Shown piece after piece: positions 17,235-25,618 of a stretch of DNA of 64,000 nt. A model generated the notes under the pieces. That model worked only from the letters and a program-made list of their open reading frames with translations. It searched no databases and was not told the origin of the DNA. Location of the stretch: positions 1-64,000 of the forward strand of contig CACZNF010000001.1 of NCBI GenBank assembly GCA_902782395.1, in the 5' to 3' direction. Origin of the DNA: an uncultured Erysipelotrichaceae bacterium (GTDB lineage Bacteria; Bacillota_I; Bacilli_A; RFN20; CAG-826). Position 1 is the first letter of the stretch; the number at the start of each line of letters is the position of its first letter. Both the position numbers and the translations under genes were made by a program.

Positions 17235-17565
17235 AGTTGGTCTCATCTTATCCATGGTTTTTGTTTCTTTGTGCTTTCTTTTTGGGGCGGATCTTTTATC
17301 CATTCAAAGCGTTTATTCAACGTTGGACGCTAAAGCAAACAACATTTGTTATCTCATTTCTAAAAATGGGGTAGTGGATAAAAGCTTTGCAAAATTTGTG
17401 CAAGCCACATATAAAGTGAAGTTTTCCGCTCCAAACAATCCATCACCTTATTTTGGCGAAGAAATCACCTTTACAATCTCAACGACCTATACGCCACTAG
17501 TAATTAGTAAAAAAGAGATGACTATATCAATCTCTCGTATCGCGGTCGTGGGTTTTTACGGGTAG
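17224..17565 (+). CDS. TadE-like minor pilin
   Basis: 113 residues with an N-terminal hydrophobic helix (about 5-24) followed by a beta-rich domain, the layout of TadE/TadF-type pseudopilins. There is no specific motif. It overlaps tadC and precedes the pilin gene by 13 bases. Confidence 0.55.
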   Translation: MSYKVGLILSMVFVSLCFLFGADLLSIQSVYSTLDAKANNICYLISKNGVVDKSFAKFVQATYKVKFSAPNNPSPYFGEEITFTISTTYTPLVISKKEMTISISRIAVVGFYG

Positions 17566-17578
17566 AAAGGAGGTATTT

Positions 17579-17746
17579 ATGTCTGAGATTAAAGGACAAT
17601 TGCTTGGTATTATTTTGGTAATCATCGTCTTTGGCGTTGTCGCCGCTGGCATTTCTACAGTTTTCCAAAACCTTACTAATTCAGTTTCAAGCGAAGTGGC
17701 TAAAGCAGTCACGACAAACCCTAAAGCAGAAATGTTGACTTTCTAA
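17579..17746 (+). CDS. Flp-type pilin
   Basis: A 55-residue protein: MSEIKG, then a hydrophobic helix QLLGIILVIIVFGVVAAGIS, then a short polar tail. This is the size and layout of Flp pilins, with possible cleavage after Gly6. The conserved Glu at position +5 of typical pilins is not visible. A very strong AAAGGAGG precedes ATG by 5 bases, and a terminator follows, as expected for an abundant last gene. No prepilin peptidase (TadV) is present in the window. Confidence 0.7.
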   Translation: MSEIKGQLLGIILVIIVFGVVAAGISTVFQNLTNSVSSEVAKAVTTNPKAEMLTF

Positions 17747-17751
17747 CAAAT

Positions 17752-17777
17752 AACGGCTCCTAAAAAGGCCGTTTTTT
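17752..17777 (+). terminator. Terminator of the Tad-like operon
   Basis: AACGGC pairs with GCCGTT and is followed by TTTTTT. Confidence 0.85.
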
Positions 17778-17818
17778 ATATTGAAGGGAGGGGGAAGTTA
17801 TTGTATTATAGTGGGGAC

Positions 17819-18040
17819 ATGGAAGCATTAGAAATTGTAAAAGAAGCAATCAAAGACCGTATTAATATCGGTGCGATTAATTACGATGACAAGTTAGACG
17901 ACCTTGGCCTCGATTCTTTAGACTTAGTCGAAACTATGCTTAAGATTGAAGAAGCCTTAAATGTCGAATTTGCCACTGATGAAATTGTCGAACTTAAAAC
18001 AATTCGCGACGTCGTTAATTTAATCGAATCAAAAAAATAA
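17819..18040 (+). CDS. acpP: Acyl carrier protein
   Basis: Carries acyl chains on 4'-phosphopantetheine in fatty-acid synthesis. The attachment Ser is in DDLGLDSLDLVETML. With ATG 17819 the protein has 73 residues, the usual ACP size; a TTG at 17801 adds six residues and has the better-spaced GGGAGGGGG, so the start is uncertain. Strongly acidic, as expected. It sits between the pilus operon and a tRNA pair. Confidence 0.92.
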   Translation: MEALEIVKEAIKDRINIGAINYDDKLDDLGLDSLDLVETMLKIEEALNVEFATDEIVELKTIRDVVNLIESKK

Positions 18041-18049
18041 ATAATTGTC

Positions 18050-18078
18050 TTGTCATTGCTGTTCGCACATGATAATAT
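18050..18078 (+). promoter_or_regulatory. Promoter of the tRNA-Asn/tRNA-Glu pair
   Basis: TTGTCA and TAATAT with a 17-base spacer, 24 bases upstream of tRNA-Asn. Confidence 0.65.
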
Positions 18079-18101
18079 TTTATTCGCGCTTATAAAGCGT
18101 T

Positions 18102-18177
18102 GCCTACCTAGCTCAGTCGGTAGAGCTATCGGCTGTTAACCGATCGGTCGTGGGTTCGAGTCCCTCGGTAGGCGCCA
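18102..18177 (+). tRNA. tRNA-Asn (GUU)
   Basis: Cloverleaf with acceptor GCCTACC/GGTAGGC, D-arm GCTC-GAGC, anticodon loop CTGTTAA (GUU), T-loop GGTTCGAGTCC, encoded CCA. Confidence 0.97.
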
Positions 18178-18180
18178 CTT

Positions 18181-18257
18181 GGCGAATTGGAGAAGCGGCT
18201 TAACTCACATGCCTTTCACGCATGCATTCACGGGTTCGAATCCCGTATTCGTCACCA
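18181..18257 (+). tRNA. tRNA-Glu (UUC)
   Basis: Acceptor GGCGAAT/ATTCGTC, anticodon loop CTTTCAC (UUC), T-arm CGGGTTCGAATCCCG, encoded ACCA. It lies 3 bases after tRNA-Asn and shares its transcript. It borders the defence island and could be an integration target, though no att duplication was found in the window. Confidence 0.95.
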
Positions 18258-18269
18258 ACTTAGAAACAT

Positions 18270-18301
18270 AGGATTGATACAAACGTGTCAGTCCTTTTTT
18301 C
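18270..18301 (+). terminator. Terminator of the tRNA pair
   Basis: AGGATTGATAC pairs with GTGTCAGTCCT across a 4-base loop and is followed by TTTTTTCTT. It is the third copy of this hairpin in the window. Confidence 0.9.
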
Positions 18302-18461
18302 TTAGATACAATCTAACTTTTTACAAATATAGCTTTTATGGCCTACTGCGAAACGGGCCGTTTTTTGATAAAAATCAAGAAATCATATTCTCTATACTGG
18401 TCAAAAACATAACTACTGGCTAAAAATATATGACTTTATGGAAAATAACTCTATATTTCGG

Positions 18462-18480
18462 TATAATCAATGTTGATTAT
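18462..18480 (+). promoter_or_regulatory. -10 box and 18-bp palindrome at the hsdM promoter
   Basis: A perfect TATAAT (18462-18467) overlaps a perfect inverted repeat ATAATCAATGTTGATTAT (18463-18480), placing a likely operator over the transcription start of the restriction operon. No controller-protein gene is adjacent. Confidence 0.55.
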
Positions 18481-18506
18481 TGTCTAACATAGTGGAGGAC
18501 GGAATA

Positions 18507-20642
18507 ATGGCAAACGATAGATTTGATGTTTTATGGGATGATAACCCAGTGGATGTAACTGCAGAAGCTAATTTTATTTGGAGTATAGCGAATAAGCTTC
18601 GTGGCACATATATGCCAGATAAATATGGTGATGTTATTATTCCTATGACTATTATCAGACGTTTTGAGTGTGCTCTTTCTAACACGAAACAACAAGTGGT
18701 GGACCAATTTGATAAGAATCCAGATTATCCAGCCAAAGCATTTGAAAAGATAACTGGCTACCAGTTTTACAATGTGAGCCATTTTACTTTAAAAGAATTA
18801 ACAAACGATCCAGATAATTTAGCTGCAAATTTCAAAGATTATATCAATGGTTTTTCAGAAAATGTTCAGGACATTTTTAAGCAGCTTAAATTATCTGACC
18901 ATATAGAAACAATGGATGAGGGAGGATGCCTTTATACCGTTGTAAAAGCTTTCTCTGAATTAGATTTGAATCCAAGTACATATGACTCGATAAAGATGGG
19001 GTACATTTTTGAAAATTTGATTGGACGCTTCTTCCAAAATGTTGATGCAGGTCAGTTTTATACCGGTCGTGATATTATTAAAACTCTAGTTTCAATTCTT
19101 ATTTCTGAGGGTTGTGATGATATTTACCAAGATCATAAAGTTATCACTGTATGCGATCAAGCATGTGGTACTGGCGGTATGTTATCGACAGCCTTTTCCT
19201 ATTTAAAACACATTAATCCAACCGCAGATGTAAGACTTTATGGTCAAGAATTCATGGGTCCTTCGTATGCCATTGGTTTGGCAGAAATGCTAATTAAAGG
19301 GCAGGATGCTAGAAATTTTAGACATGCCGATACATTTAAACAAGATTGCTTCTCGGATACAAAAATGAGATTCGTCATCGAGAATCCTCCTTTCGGTACT
19401 CCTTGGGCAGGCAAAGATGCTAAAGAAGGACAAGAAGACGCTGTTAAAAATGAATATGCTAAAAGGACAAGTGGTTCATGTAGATGGGGTGCCGGTCTTC
19501 CAGGTGGCGGAGACTCCCAACTCATTTTTATGCAATCAGCAATAGATAAGATGGATGAAAAGGTTGGCCGTGCAGCTATCATTGAGAATGGATCCCCTTT
19601 GTTTACTGGCAGCACATCTTCCGGTGAAAGCCAAATTAGAAGATGGATTTTAGAAAACGATTTGGTCGAAGCTATAATAGCTTTGCCTGTTGATTTATTC
19701 TATAACACTGGCATTCAAACATTTGTTTGGATTCTTTCAAAAAATAAAAGAGCTGAACGAAAAGGCAAAATTCAGTTAATTGATGCTTCTCAGATTTTTC
19801 ACAAGCTTCGTAAAGGTCTTGGTTGTAAGAAAAATGAATTGACCCCTGAAGACAGGAAGATCATTACTGATTTATACACAAATTTTGATAACAACGATCC
19901 AAGTGGTTTAGTAAAAATTTATGATAACTCTGAATTTATCTATAGAGAGTATACGGTAATGCAACCTCTTCAAAGAAGTTATGCTATTACAGAGGAACGT
20001 ATTAGTCACATGATAGAAAAAGGCTCGCTTAGTTCTATTTATGATGAAGGAAAAGTATATGAACTTGAAAACAGCACCGAGTCTGATGCTGAAAAAAAGA
20101 AAAAAGAGTTAAAAAAACTTCAATCTTTGAAAGAAGGCAAACCATTATATGATTCAATTATTGAAACATTACGAGCTTCAATTAATGAAAAAGTTTATTA
20201 TAAACTTTCAGATTTTGAACCAGTTATTAAAAAAGTTCTAAGTGGTTTTGACAAGAAAATTATTGAAAAAGTTATAGATGGTCTATCCCAAATGGACAAA
20301 AAAGCAGAAATCCATAGAAACAAAAAAGGCATCATTTACGATAAGGAAACAAAAGATACTGAAATTGTTAAGTGGGATGAAGACATTGATACTTATATGG
20401 CTAGAGAAGTATTGCCTCATGTTCCTGATGCCGCTGCATTTTTCGAGGGAATAGATGTTAATGCTAAATTTGAAGATGATTGTGGGCAAAAAATAATTAA
20501 AATCGGAGCTGAAATACCGTTCACTAGATATTTTTATCAGTATAAAGAACCAACACCAAGCGAAGTATTACTAAATGACTTCCAAAAACTCGAGGATAGT
20601 ATTCAGTCAAACATAAGTAAGCTTTTTAAAGGTAATAAATGA
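18507..20642 (+). CDS. hsdM: Type I restriction-modification methylase subunit
   Basis: N6-adenine methyltransferase subunit, needed with HsdS for methylation and with HsdR for restriction. The N-terminal HsdM helical domain is followed by SAM-binding VCDQACGTGGM (about residue 215) and catalytic ENPPFG (about 292). 711 residues, longer than the usual 500 or so because of a C-terminal extension with Lys/Glu-rich coils (from about 510). ATG 18507 follows GGAGG by 8 bases. It overlaps hsdS by ATGA. Confidence 0.93.
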   Translation: MANDRFDVLWDDNPVDVTAEANFIWSIANKLRGTYMPDKYGDVIIPMTIIRRFECALSNTKQQVVDQFDKNPDYPAKAFEKITGYQFYNVSHFTLKELTNDPDNLAANFKDYINGFSENVQDIFKQLKLSDHIETMDEGGCLYTVVKAFSELDLNPSTYDSIKMGYIFENLIGRFFQNVDAGQFYTGRDIIKTLVSILISEGCDDIYQDHKVITVCDQACGTGGMLSTAFSYLKHINPTADVRLYGQEFMGPSYAIGLAEMLIKGQDARNFRHADTFKQDCFSDTKMRFVIENPPFGTPWAGKDAKEGQEDAVKNEYAKRTSGSCRWGAGLPGGGDSQLIFMQSAIDKMDEKVGRAAIIENGSPLFTGSTSSGESQIRRWILENDLVEAIIALPVDLFYNTGIQTFVWILSKNKRAERKGKIQLIDASQIFHKLRKGLGCKKNELTPEDRKIITDLYTNFDNNDPSGLVKIYDNSEFIYREYTVMQPLQRSYAITEERISHMIEKGSLSSIYDEGKVYELENSTESDAEKKKKELKKLQSLKEGKPLYDSIIETLRASINEKVYYKLSDFEPVIKKVLSGFDKKIIEKVIDGLSQMDKKAEIHRNKKGIIYDKETKDTEIVKWDEDIDTYMAREVLPHVPDAAAFFEGIDVNAKFEDDCGQKIIKIGAEIPFTRYFYQYKEPTPSEVLLNDFQKLEDSIQSNISKLFKGNK

Positions 20643-21904
20643 TGAGAACGATGAAAGATAGTGGCTTTGGCTGGCTTAGAAAAATACCTGTCGATTGGGA
20701 AGTTTTGAAGATAAAAGATGGCTTTTACAGGAAAAAAGCAAAGGCGTTTCAAAATGACCCTGTTGTTTTGTCGCTTGCTCGTAGCGGCGTCAAAATTAGA
20801 GATATAACGACTAATGAAGGGCAACTAGCAGCAAGCTATTATGAGTATAATCCTGTAGACATTGATGACATGCTTTTAAATCCTATGGATTTACAAAGTG
20901 GTGCAAACTGCAGTATCTCAGAAGTTAAAGGAGTTATAAGTCCAGCCTATATTAATTTAAGGTATAAAAATGGATTCAATCCGCTATTTTATGATTACTA
21001 CTTTAAATATCAGTATTGGTCATATGCGTTCTTTAGCTATGGAAAAGGCGTTTCTTTTGACAATAGATGGACTCTTAATGAAGATACTTTAATGAACCTC
21101 CCTCTACTAAAGCCAAGCAAACAAGAACAAGATAAGATCGCGACATTTTTAAAGAGAGAATGCACCAAAATAGACTCTATCTTAGAAGATGTTCAAAACC
21201 AAATAGATAAATTATCTGAGTATAAGAGATCAGTTATTGTTGATGCAGTTACTAAGGGCGTTGATAAATGCTCTAACTTTGTTGATAGTGGAATGAAATG
21301 GATAGGGAAAATACCGGCTCATTGGAAAACGGAAAAGATTAAGTACAATTTTTATAGACACGAATTAAGGAATCCGGGGGGCATGGAAATTTTGTCTGTG
21401 TACAGAGAATATGGTGTCATTCCAAAAAATAGCAGAGATGACAATCACAATGTAACATCCGAAGACACCTCAAAATACAAATATGTAAAGCCCGGCTATT
21501 TAGTTATCAATAAAATGAAGGCTTGGCAAGGTTCTATGGGTGTTTCTGATTACGAAGGCGTTGTTAGCCCTGCATATTTCATTTATAGATTTAAGAATGA
21601 TTCTTTTTCAAAAAGATACGTCCACTATTTATTAAGATCCTGCTATAAAGATGAATTGAGAAGAATCTCTGGTGGTATCCGCGAAGGACAGTGGGATCTA
21701 GACCCAGATCGTTTTGGAAATACGCTTATTTTGATTCCTCCAATGGATGAACAAAACAGAATAGTTTCATATTTAGAGGAAAAATGTTCTGATATCGATA
21801 GTATTATATCGAAGAAAAAAGAACAATTAGATGTTTTAGAGGAATACAAAAGATCCCTTATATATGAATATGTGACAGGTAAAAAGGAGGTTCCAAATGA
21901 GTGA
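20639..21904 (+). CDS. hsdS: Type I restriction-modification specificity subunit
   Basis: Two target-recognition domains read the two halves of a split DNA site. The halves open with the matching phrases SGFGWLRKIPVDWE and SGMKWIGKIPAHWK, and each ends in a coiled conserved region (KIDSILEDVQNQIDKLSEYKRS and DIDSIISKKKEQLDVLEEYKRS). 421 residues, normal for HsdS. The in-frame internal likeness is the usual basis for TRD exchange; no second hsdS or invertase is seen nearby. The start overlaps hsdM and the end overlaps hsdR. Confidence 0.92.
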   Translation: MMRTMKDSGFGWLRKIPVDWEVLKIKDGFYRKKAKAFQNDPVVLSLARSGVKIRDITTNEGQLAASYYEYNPVDIDDMLLNPMDLQSGANCSISEVKGVISPAYINLRYKNGFNPLFYDYYFKYQYWSYAFFSYGKGVSFDNRWTLNEDTLMNLPLLKPSKQEQDKIATFLKRECTKIDSILEDVQNQIDKLSEYKRSVIVDAVTKGVDKCSNFVDSGMKWIGKIPAHWKTEKIKYNFYRHELRNPGGMEILSVYREYGVIPKNSRDDNHNVTSEDTSKYKYVKPGYLVINKMKAWQGSMGVSDYEGVVSPAYFIYRFKNDSFSKRYVHYLLRSCYKDELRRISGGIREGQWDLDPDRFGNTLILIPPMDEQNRIVSYLEEKCSDIDSIISKKKEQLDVLEEYKRSLIYEYVTGKKEVPNE

Positions 21905-24902
21905 GGTACTAAGTGAAAAACAATATCAAAGATTCATTATTGATTATTTGACTTCTCATAATGGATATATTGAACGCAAAGATTCTAACTTCGATAGATA
22001 TTTTGCGATGGATAGACAGTTGGTTTTGAACTTCCTTTATGACACCCAACCAAAAGAAATGACTGCTCTTAATAAAATTCTCAAGAGCGATTTTGAAGAA
22101 AAACTAATAAATACCATAAATCAGAAGATTGTTACATCTTCCTTGCTCGATTGTTTAAAACATGGCATTGATATTAACAATGTGCATTTAAACTTGATGT
22201 ATGCGAAACCAGCTACATCATTTAATAAAGATCTCAATAAGAAATATGAGCAGAATATTTTTTCAATAGCAGAAGAAGTGTATGCCAAAGACGACGAGAG
22301 AATTGATTTAGTTATTTTCTTGAATGGCTTTGCTATTATTTCATTCGAACTTAAGTGCAATGCTTCTGGTCAAAACTATGAAAATGCTATTAAACAATAT
22401 AGAAATGAACGCGATCCTGAATCTAGATTATTTAGATTTAAATCAGGCTGTATTGTTAATTTTGCTATGGATCTAGAAGAAGCATACATGACAACCAAAT
22501 TAAATCATGGTGCGACTTATTTCTTGCCTTTTAACAGAGGTAAAGGAACTGGTGTTAATGTTGGCAAAGGAAACCCATTAAACCCTGATGGATTTGGTGT
22601 TTCTTATATGTGGGAAGACATTCTTACTAAAGAAACAATCCTTGAGCTCATTTCTAAATTCGTATTCCTTGAAAGAATCGAGAAAAAGGACGGAAAGGAT
22701 AAGAAGAAAATTAAAGAAACAGTTATCTTCCCAAGATATCATCAGCTTAACTGCATCAGAAAATCCTTAAAAGACGTTAAAGAAAACGGTACATTGAATA
22801 ATTACTTAATTCAGCATAGTGCCGGTTCCGGTAAAACATATACGATTGCATGGTTAGCTCACAGATTAGCTACGCTCCACAACGATGAAGATAAGATTAT
22901 CTTTGATAATGTCGTTATTGTTACTGATAGAGTGGTGGTTGATAGACAACTTCAAAAAGCGGTTCAATCTTTAGAGCACAAGACAGGCTTTATTAGAGTC
23001 ATGGATGATAAGTGCTCCTCTGATGATTTAAGACTTGCTCTTGAAGGTAATACCAAGATTATTGCGACTACCATTCAAAAGTTTTTGTACATTGCCGATA
23101 TTGTTCAAGGATTAAAAAATAAGACTTTTGCTGTGTTAATTGACGAAGCACATTCATCCACATCAGGCAAAGACATGGCCGCTGTTACTAAGGCACTAGG
23201 CTCTGATGTTGACTATGAAGAAGATGCCTATAACATGGATGCAGAAGATATTATAGCGGACGAAATCGGAAGCCACGGTAAACAATCCAACGTTTCTATG
23301 TTTGCTTTCACAGCGACTCCAAAAGCCACAACTTTAGAGTTATTTGGAACAATTAACAAGAACGGATTAAAAGAAGCGTTTGATTTATATTCAATGAAAC
23401 AAGCTATCGAGGAAGGTTTTATCCTTGATGTGCTCCAAAGCTATACTCCATACAAAACTTTCTTTAAGATTAATAAGAAAATCGAAGAAGATCCTAAATA
23501 TCAAACCAAAAAGGCTAAAAAGAAAATCTTTAAGTTTGCGATGCTTCATGATGAAAATATCGCTCAAAGAACGAAGATTATAGTTGAGCACTTTAGAAAC
23601 AACGTCATGTCTGAATTAGGCGGGCAAGCTAGAGCGATGGTGGTCACAGGCTCCAGAGCAGAAGCAGTTAAATACTTCTTTGCTTTTAATGATTATTTAA
23701 GCGAAATGAACTACCAGGACCTTAAAACAATGGTAGCGTTCTCTGGAAAAATATCCGAGAAACAGGTAGGTATTTCTGACGATAAAGATAAATACATGTC
23801 TGAATCATCATTAAATGGAGTTAGTGAAGAAGATACCCCATTAAAGTTTGATATGGGTGATTATAGAATCATGCTTGTTGCTAATAAATATCAAACAGGA
23901 TTCGACCAGCCAAAGCTTTGTGCCATGTATGTTATGAAGAAACTTACTGGTGTTAATGCGGTTCAAACTTTATCTAGATTAAATAGAATCTATCCTCCAT
24001 ACGAAAAGAAGACATTTATTCTCGACTTTGTTAATACCTACGAAGATATGGAGGAGGCATTTAAACCATATTTCACAACGACTTTACTCAGTAAATCAGT
24101 CACTCCTGATGATGTTTATGGTTTGGATGCTAAGATTGATGGATTCTATATTTTCTCGTTTGAAGATGCCGAAGAAGCTAACAAAATCTTCTATGACACA
24201 TCCATTTCTTCTACAAAAAGAGAGCAACGCATAAATTATTATTTATCTAAAGCTCACAAAGCCTTCGATGCTCTTGATGTCGAAGATAGAAAAGAAGCTT
24301 ATAAGGTAATGAGAAAATTCGTTAAGTTCTATGAATTTTTAATTCAGGCTTCTTCATTTAGTGATGCTGATTTGCATAAGAAATACAAATTTATTGTTTG
24401 GCTGCTCCCATACTTAAAACCAGGACAACCAGGCGATGGATTTGACCTTAAAGGTAAAATCGATGCATCAGACTTCTATCAAAAGAAAGGGCAAGAAGTA
24501 GTGAAGCCAAAACATACTTCTGACCCAAATATTGGAATTGGCGGTTCGACAGTCATTGAACTTTCTAAGGACGAAGAAGAAAGATTATCAGAAATCATAA
24601 AAGAGGTTAATAGTAAAACCGGGAAATCGTTCGACAACGATGTAGCAACTAAAGCTGCACTTCAAATCAAAGACATATTAATGAAAAACGCAGACTTAAT
24701 TGCGGCTGCTAAATCTAATGATTTAGATAACTTCAAATTAGCCTACTATAGTGCTATTGAAAATGCTTTAATTGAAGGCTTAGATCAAAATAAGGATTTC
24801 TTTACTTTACTGCTTAATAATGAAATGTTTAGAAAAGAGATATTGGGCATATTTGTAGGAGAAATCTATAAGAGTCTAAAAGAAGAAAAGAAAGAAGATT
24901 GA
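21897..24902 (+). CDS. hsdR: Type I restriction enzyme, motor/nuclease subunit
   Basis: Translocates DNA with ATP and cuts unmethylated DNA far from the site. The N-terminal PD-(D/E)xK nuclease has RIDLVIFLNGFAIISFELK (about residues 133-151). The helicase has Walker A SAGSGKTYTIAW (about 304) and DEAHSS (about 414), plus motif VI-like LSRLNRIYPP. 1001 residues, full length. Its start overlaps hsdS, with AAAGGAGG inside the end of that gene. Confidence 0.93.
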   Translation: MSEVLSEKQYQRFIIDYLTSHNGYIERKDSNFDRYFAMDRQLVLNFLYDTQPKEMTALNKILKSDFEEKLINTINQKIVTSSLLDCLKHGIDINNVHLNLMYAKPATSFNKDLNKKYEQNIFSIAEEVYAKDDERIDLVIFLNGFAIISFELKCNASGQNYENAIKQYRNERDPESRLFRFKSGCIVNFAMDLEEAYMTTKLNHGATYFLPFNRGKGTGVNVGKGNPLNPDGFGVSYMWEDILTKETILELISKFVFLERIEKKDGKDKKKIKETVIFPRYHQLNCIRKSLKDVKENGTLNNYLIQHSAGSGKTYTIAWLAHRLATLHNDEDKIIFDNVVIVTDRVVVDRQLQKAVQSLEHKTGFIRVMDDKCSSDDLRLALEGNTKIIATTIQKFLYIADIVQGLKNKTFAVLIDEAHSSTSGKDMAAVTKALGSDVDYEEDAYNMDAEDIIADEIGSHGKQSNVSMFAFTATPKATTLELFGTINKNGLKEAFDLYSMKQAIEEGFILDVLQSYTPYKTFFKINKKIEEDPKYQTKKAKKKIFKFAMLHDENIAQRTKIIVEHFRNNVMSELGGQARAMVVTGSRAEAVKYFFAFNDYLSEMNYQDLKTMVAFSGKISEKQVGISDDKDKYMSESSLNGVSEEDTPLKFDMGDYRIMLVANKYQTGFDQPKLCAMYVMKKLTGVNAVQTLSRLNRIYPPYEKKTFILDFVNTYEDMEEAFKPYFTTTLLSKSVTPDDVYGLDAKIDGFYIFSFEDAEEANKIFYDTSISSTKREQRINYYLSKAHKAFDALDVEDRKEAYKVMRKFVKFYEFLIQASSFSDADLHKKYKFIVWLLPYLKPGQPGDGFDLKGKIDASDFYQKKGQEVVKPKHTSDPNIGIGGSTVIELSKDEEERLSEIIKEVNSKTGKSFDNDVATKAALQIKDILMKNADLIAAAKSNDLDNFKLAYYSAIENALIEGLDQNKDFFTLLLNNEMFRKEILGIFVGEIYKSLKEEKKED

Positions 24903-24916
24903 TAGGAGAAAATAAT

Positions 24917-25579
24917 ATGCCTGCAGAAAAAGGATATGTTTACATTCTTACTAACCCATCATTTCCTGAATATGTCAAAATTGGGTATGCTGATGATGTT
25001 GAAGATAGAGTTGAAAGGCTCAACAAAAGCGAATGCACTCCGTTTGCTTTTCGCATCTATGCTACATTAGAAGTTCCTGGAAGATTAAAAGATCTATCTC
25101 TTCATAATTTAATTGATAAATTAAACCCGTCTCTTAGAAGCATAGATAAGGTTGATGGTAAGATTAGAAAAAGAGAGTTTTATGCTATTTCTCCTGAGGA
25201 TGCTTATGAAATATTGGAACTAATAGCAGATATTTGGAACGCCAATGATAAGCTTAAACATTGGAACAAATCTACAGAAGACAAAGCCGACGAGAAAGCG
25301 GCCGCTACAATTAGCAAATTGGCTAAGAATAGACATCACTTCAAAGAATTAGAATTTTCATGTAGCTTAACCAACCACCATTATAAGGGTCGAGCAAATG
25401 AAGATGGCGTGTTAGAAATAGTGGATATTGACACTAACGAGATAATACCAAATAATGCCAACCCTTCTAAAAAGACGATTCTTGGGGTTGCTTTAGAGGA
25501 TCTGGGAGTTGATATCAGTGGTGCAGATACCACTTACCAAAGATATAGAGCTCTTCAGAAAAAGTTGCTAGAAAAATAA
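24917..25579 (+). CDS. GIY-YIG / T5orf172-type nuclease-like protein
   Basis: 220 residues. KGYVYILTNPSFPEYVKIGYADDVEDRVERLN is the GIY-YIG core as found in T5orf172/MUG113 proteins (quoted as family landmarks GYVYI, KIGYA and R). A C-terminal region (about 135-215) is a second small domain with YKGRANEDGVLEI. ATG 24917 follows AGGAG and is 14 bases past the hsdR stop, so it is probably the fourth gene of the restriction operon. It could be an added nuclease or modification-dependent accessory; the role is inferred from context. Confidence 0.75.
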   Translation: MPAEKGYVYILTNPSFPEYVKIGYADDVEDRVERLNKSECTPFAFRIYATLEVPGRLKDLSLHNLIDKLNPSLRSIDKVDGKIRKREFYAISPEDAYEILELIADIWNANDKLKHWNKSTEDKADEKAAATISKLAKNRHHFKELEFSCSLTNHHYKGRANEDGVLEIVDIDTNEIIPNNANPSKKTILGVALEDLGVDISGADTTYQRYRALQKKLLEK

Positions 25580-25584
25580 AATAA

Positions 25585-25618
25585 AACCAGTTAGTTATTT
25601 GCTAGCTGGTTATTTTTT
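25585..25618. terminator. Bidirectional terminator between the restriction operon and NACHT gene
   Basis: A 10-bp stem AACCAGTTAG/CTAGCTGGTT has T-rich tails on both strands (ATTTTTTT on plus, TTTTATTTT on minus). It overlaps the stop codon of the convergent NACHT gene. Confidence 0.85.

Noticed and set aside
18187..18423. Plus-strand frame starting in tRNA-Glu(UUC)
   Set aside because: It begins inside the tRNA, runs through the terminator and encodes nothing recognisable.
20639..21904. Phase-variable hsdS switching system
   Set aside because: Only one hsdS is present and no inverted hsdS fragment or recombinase gene lies nearby.
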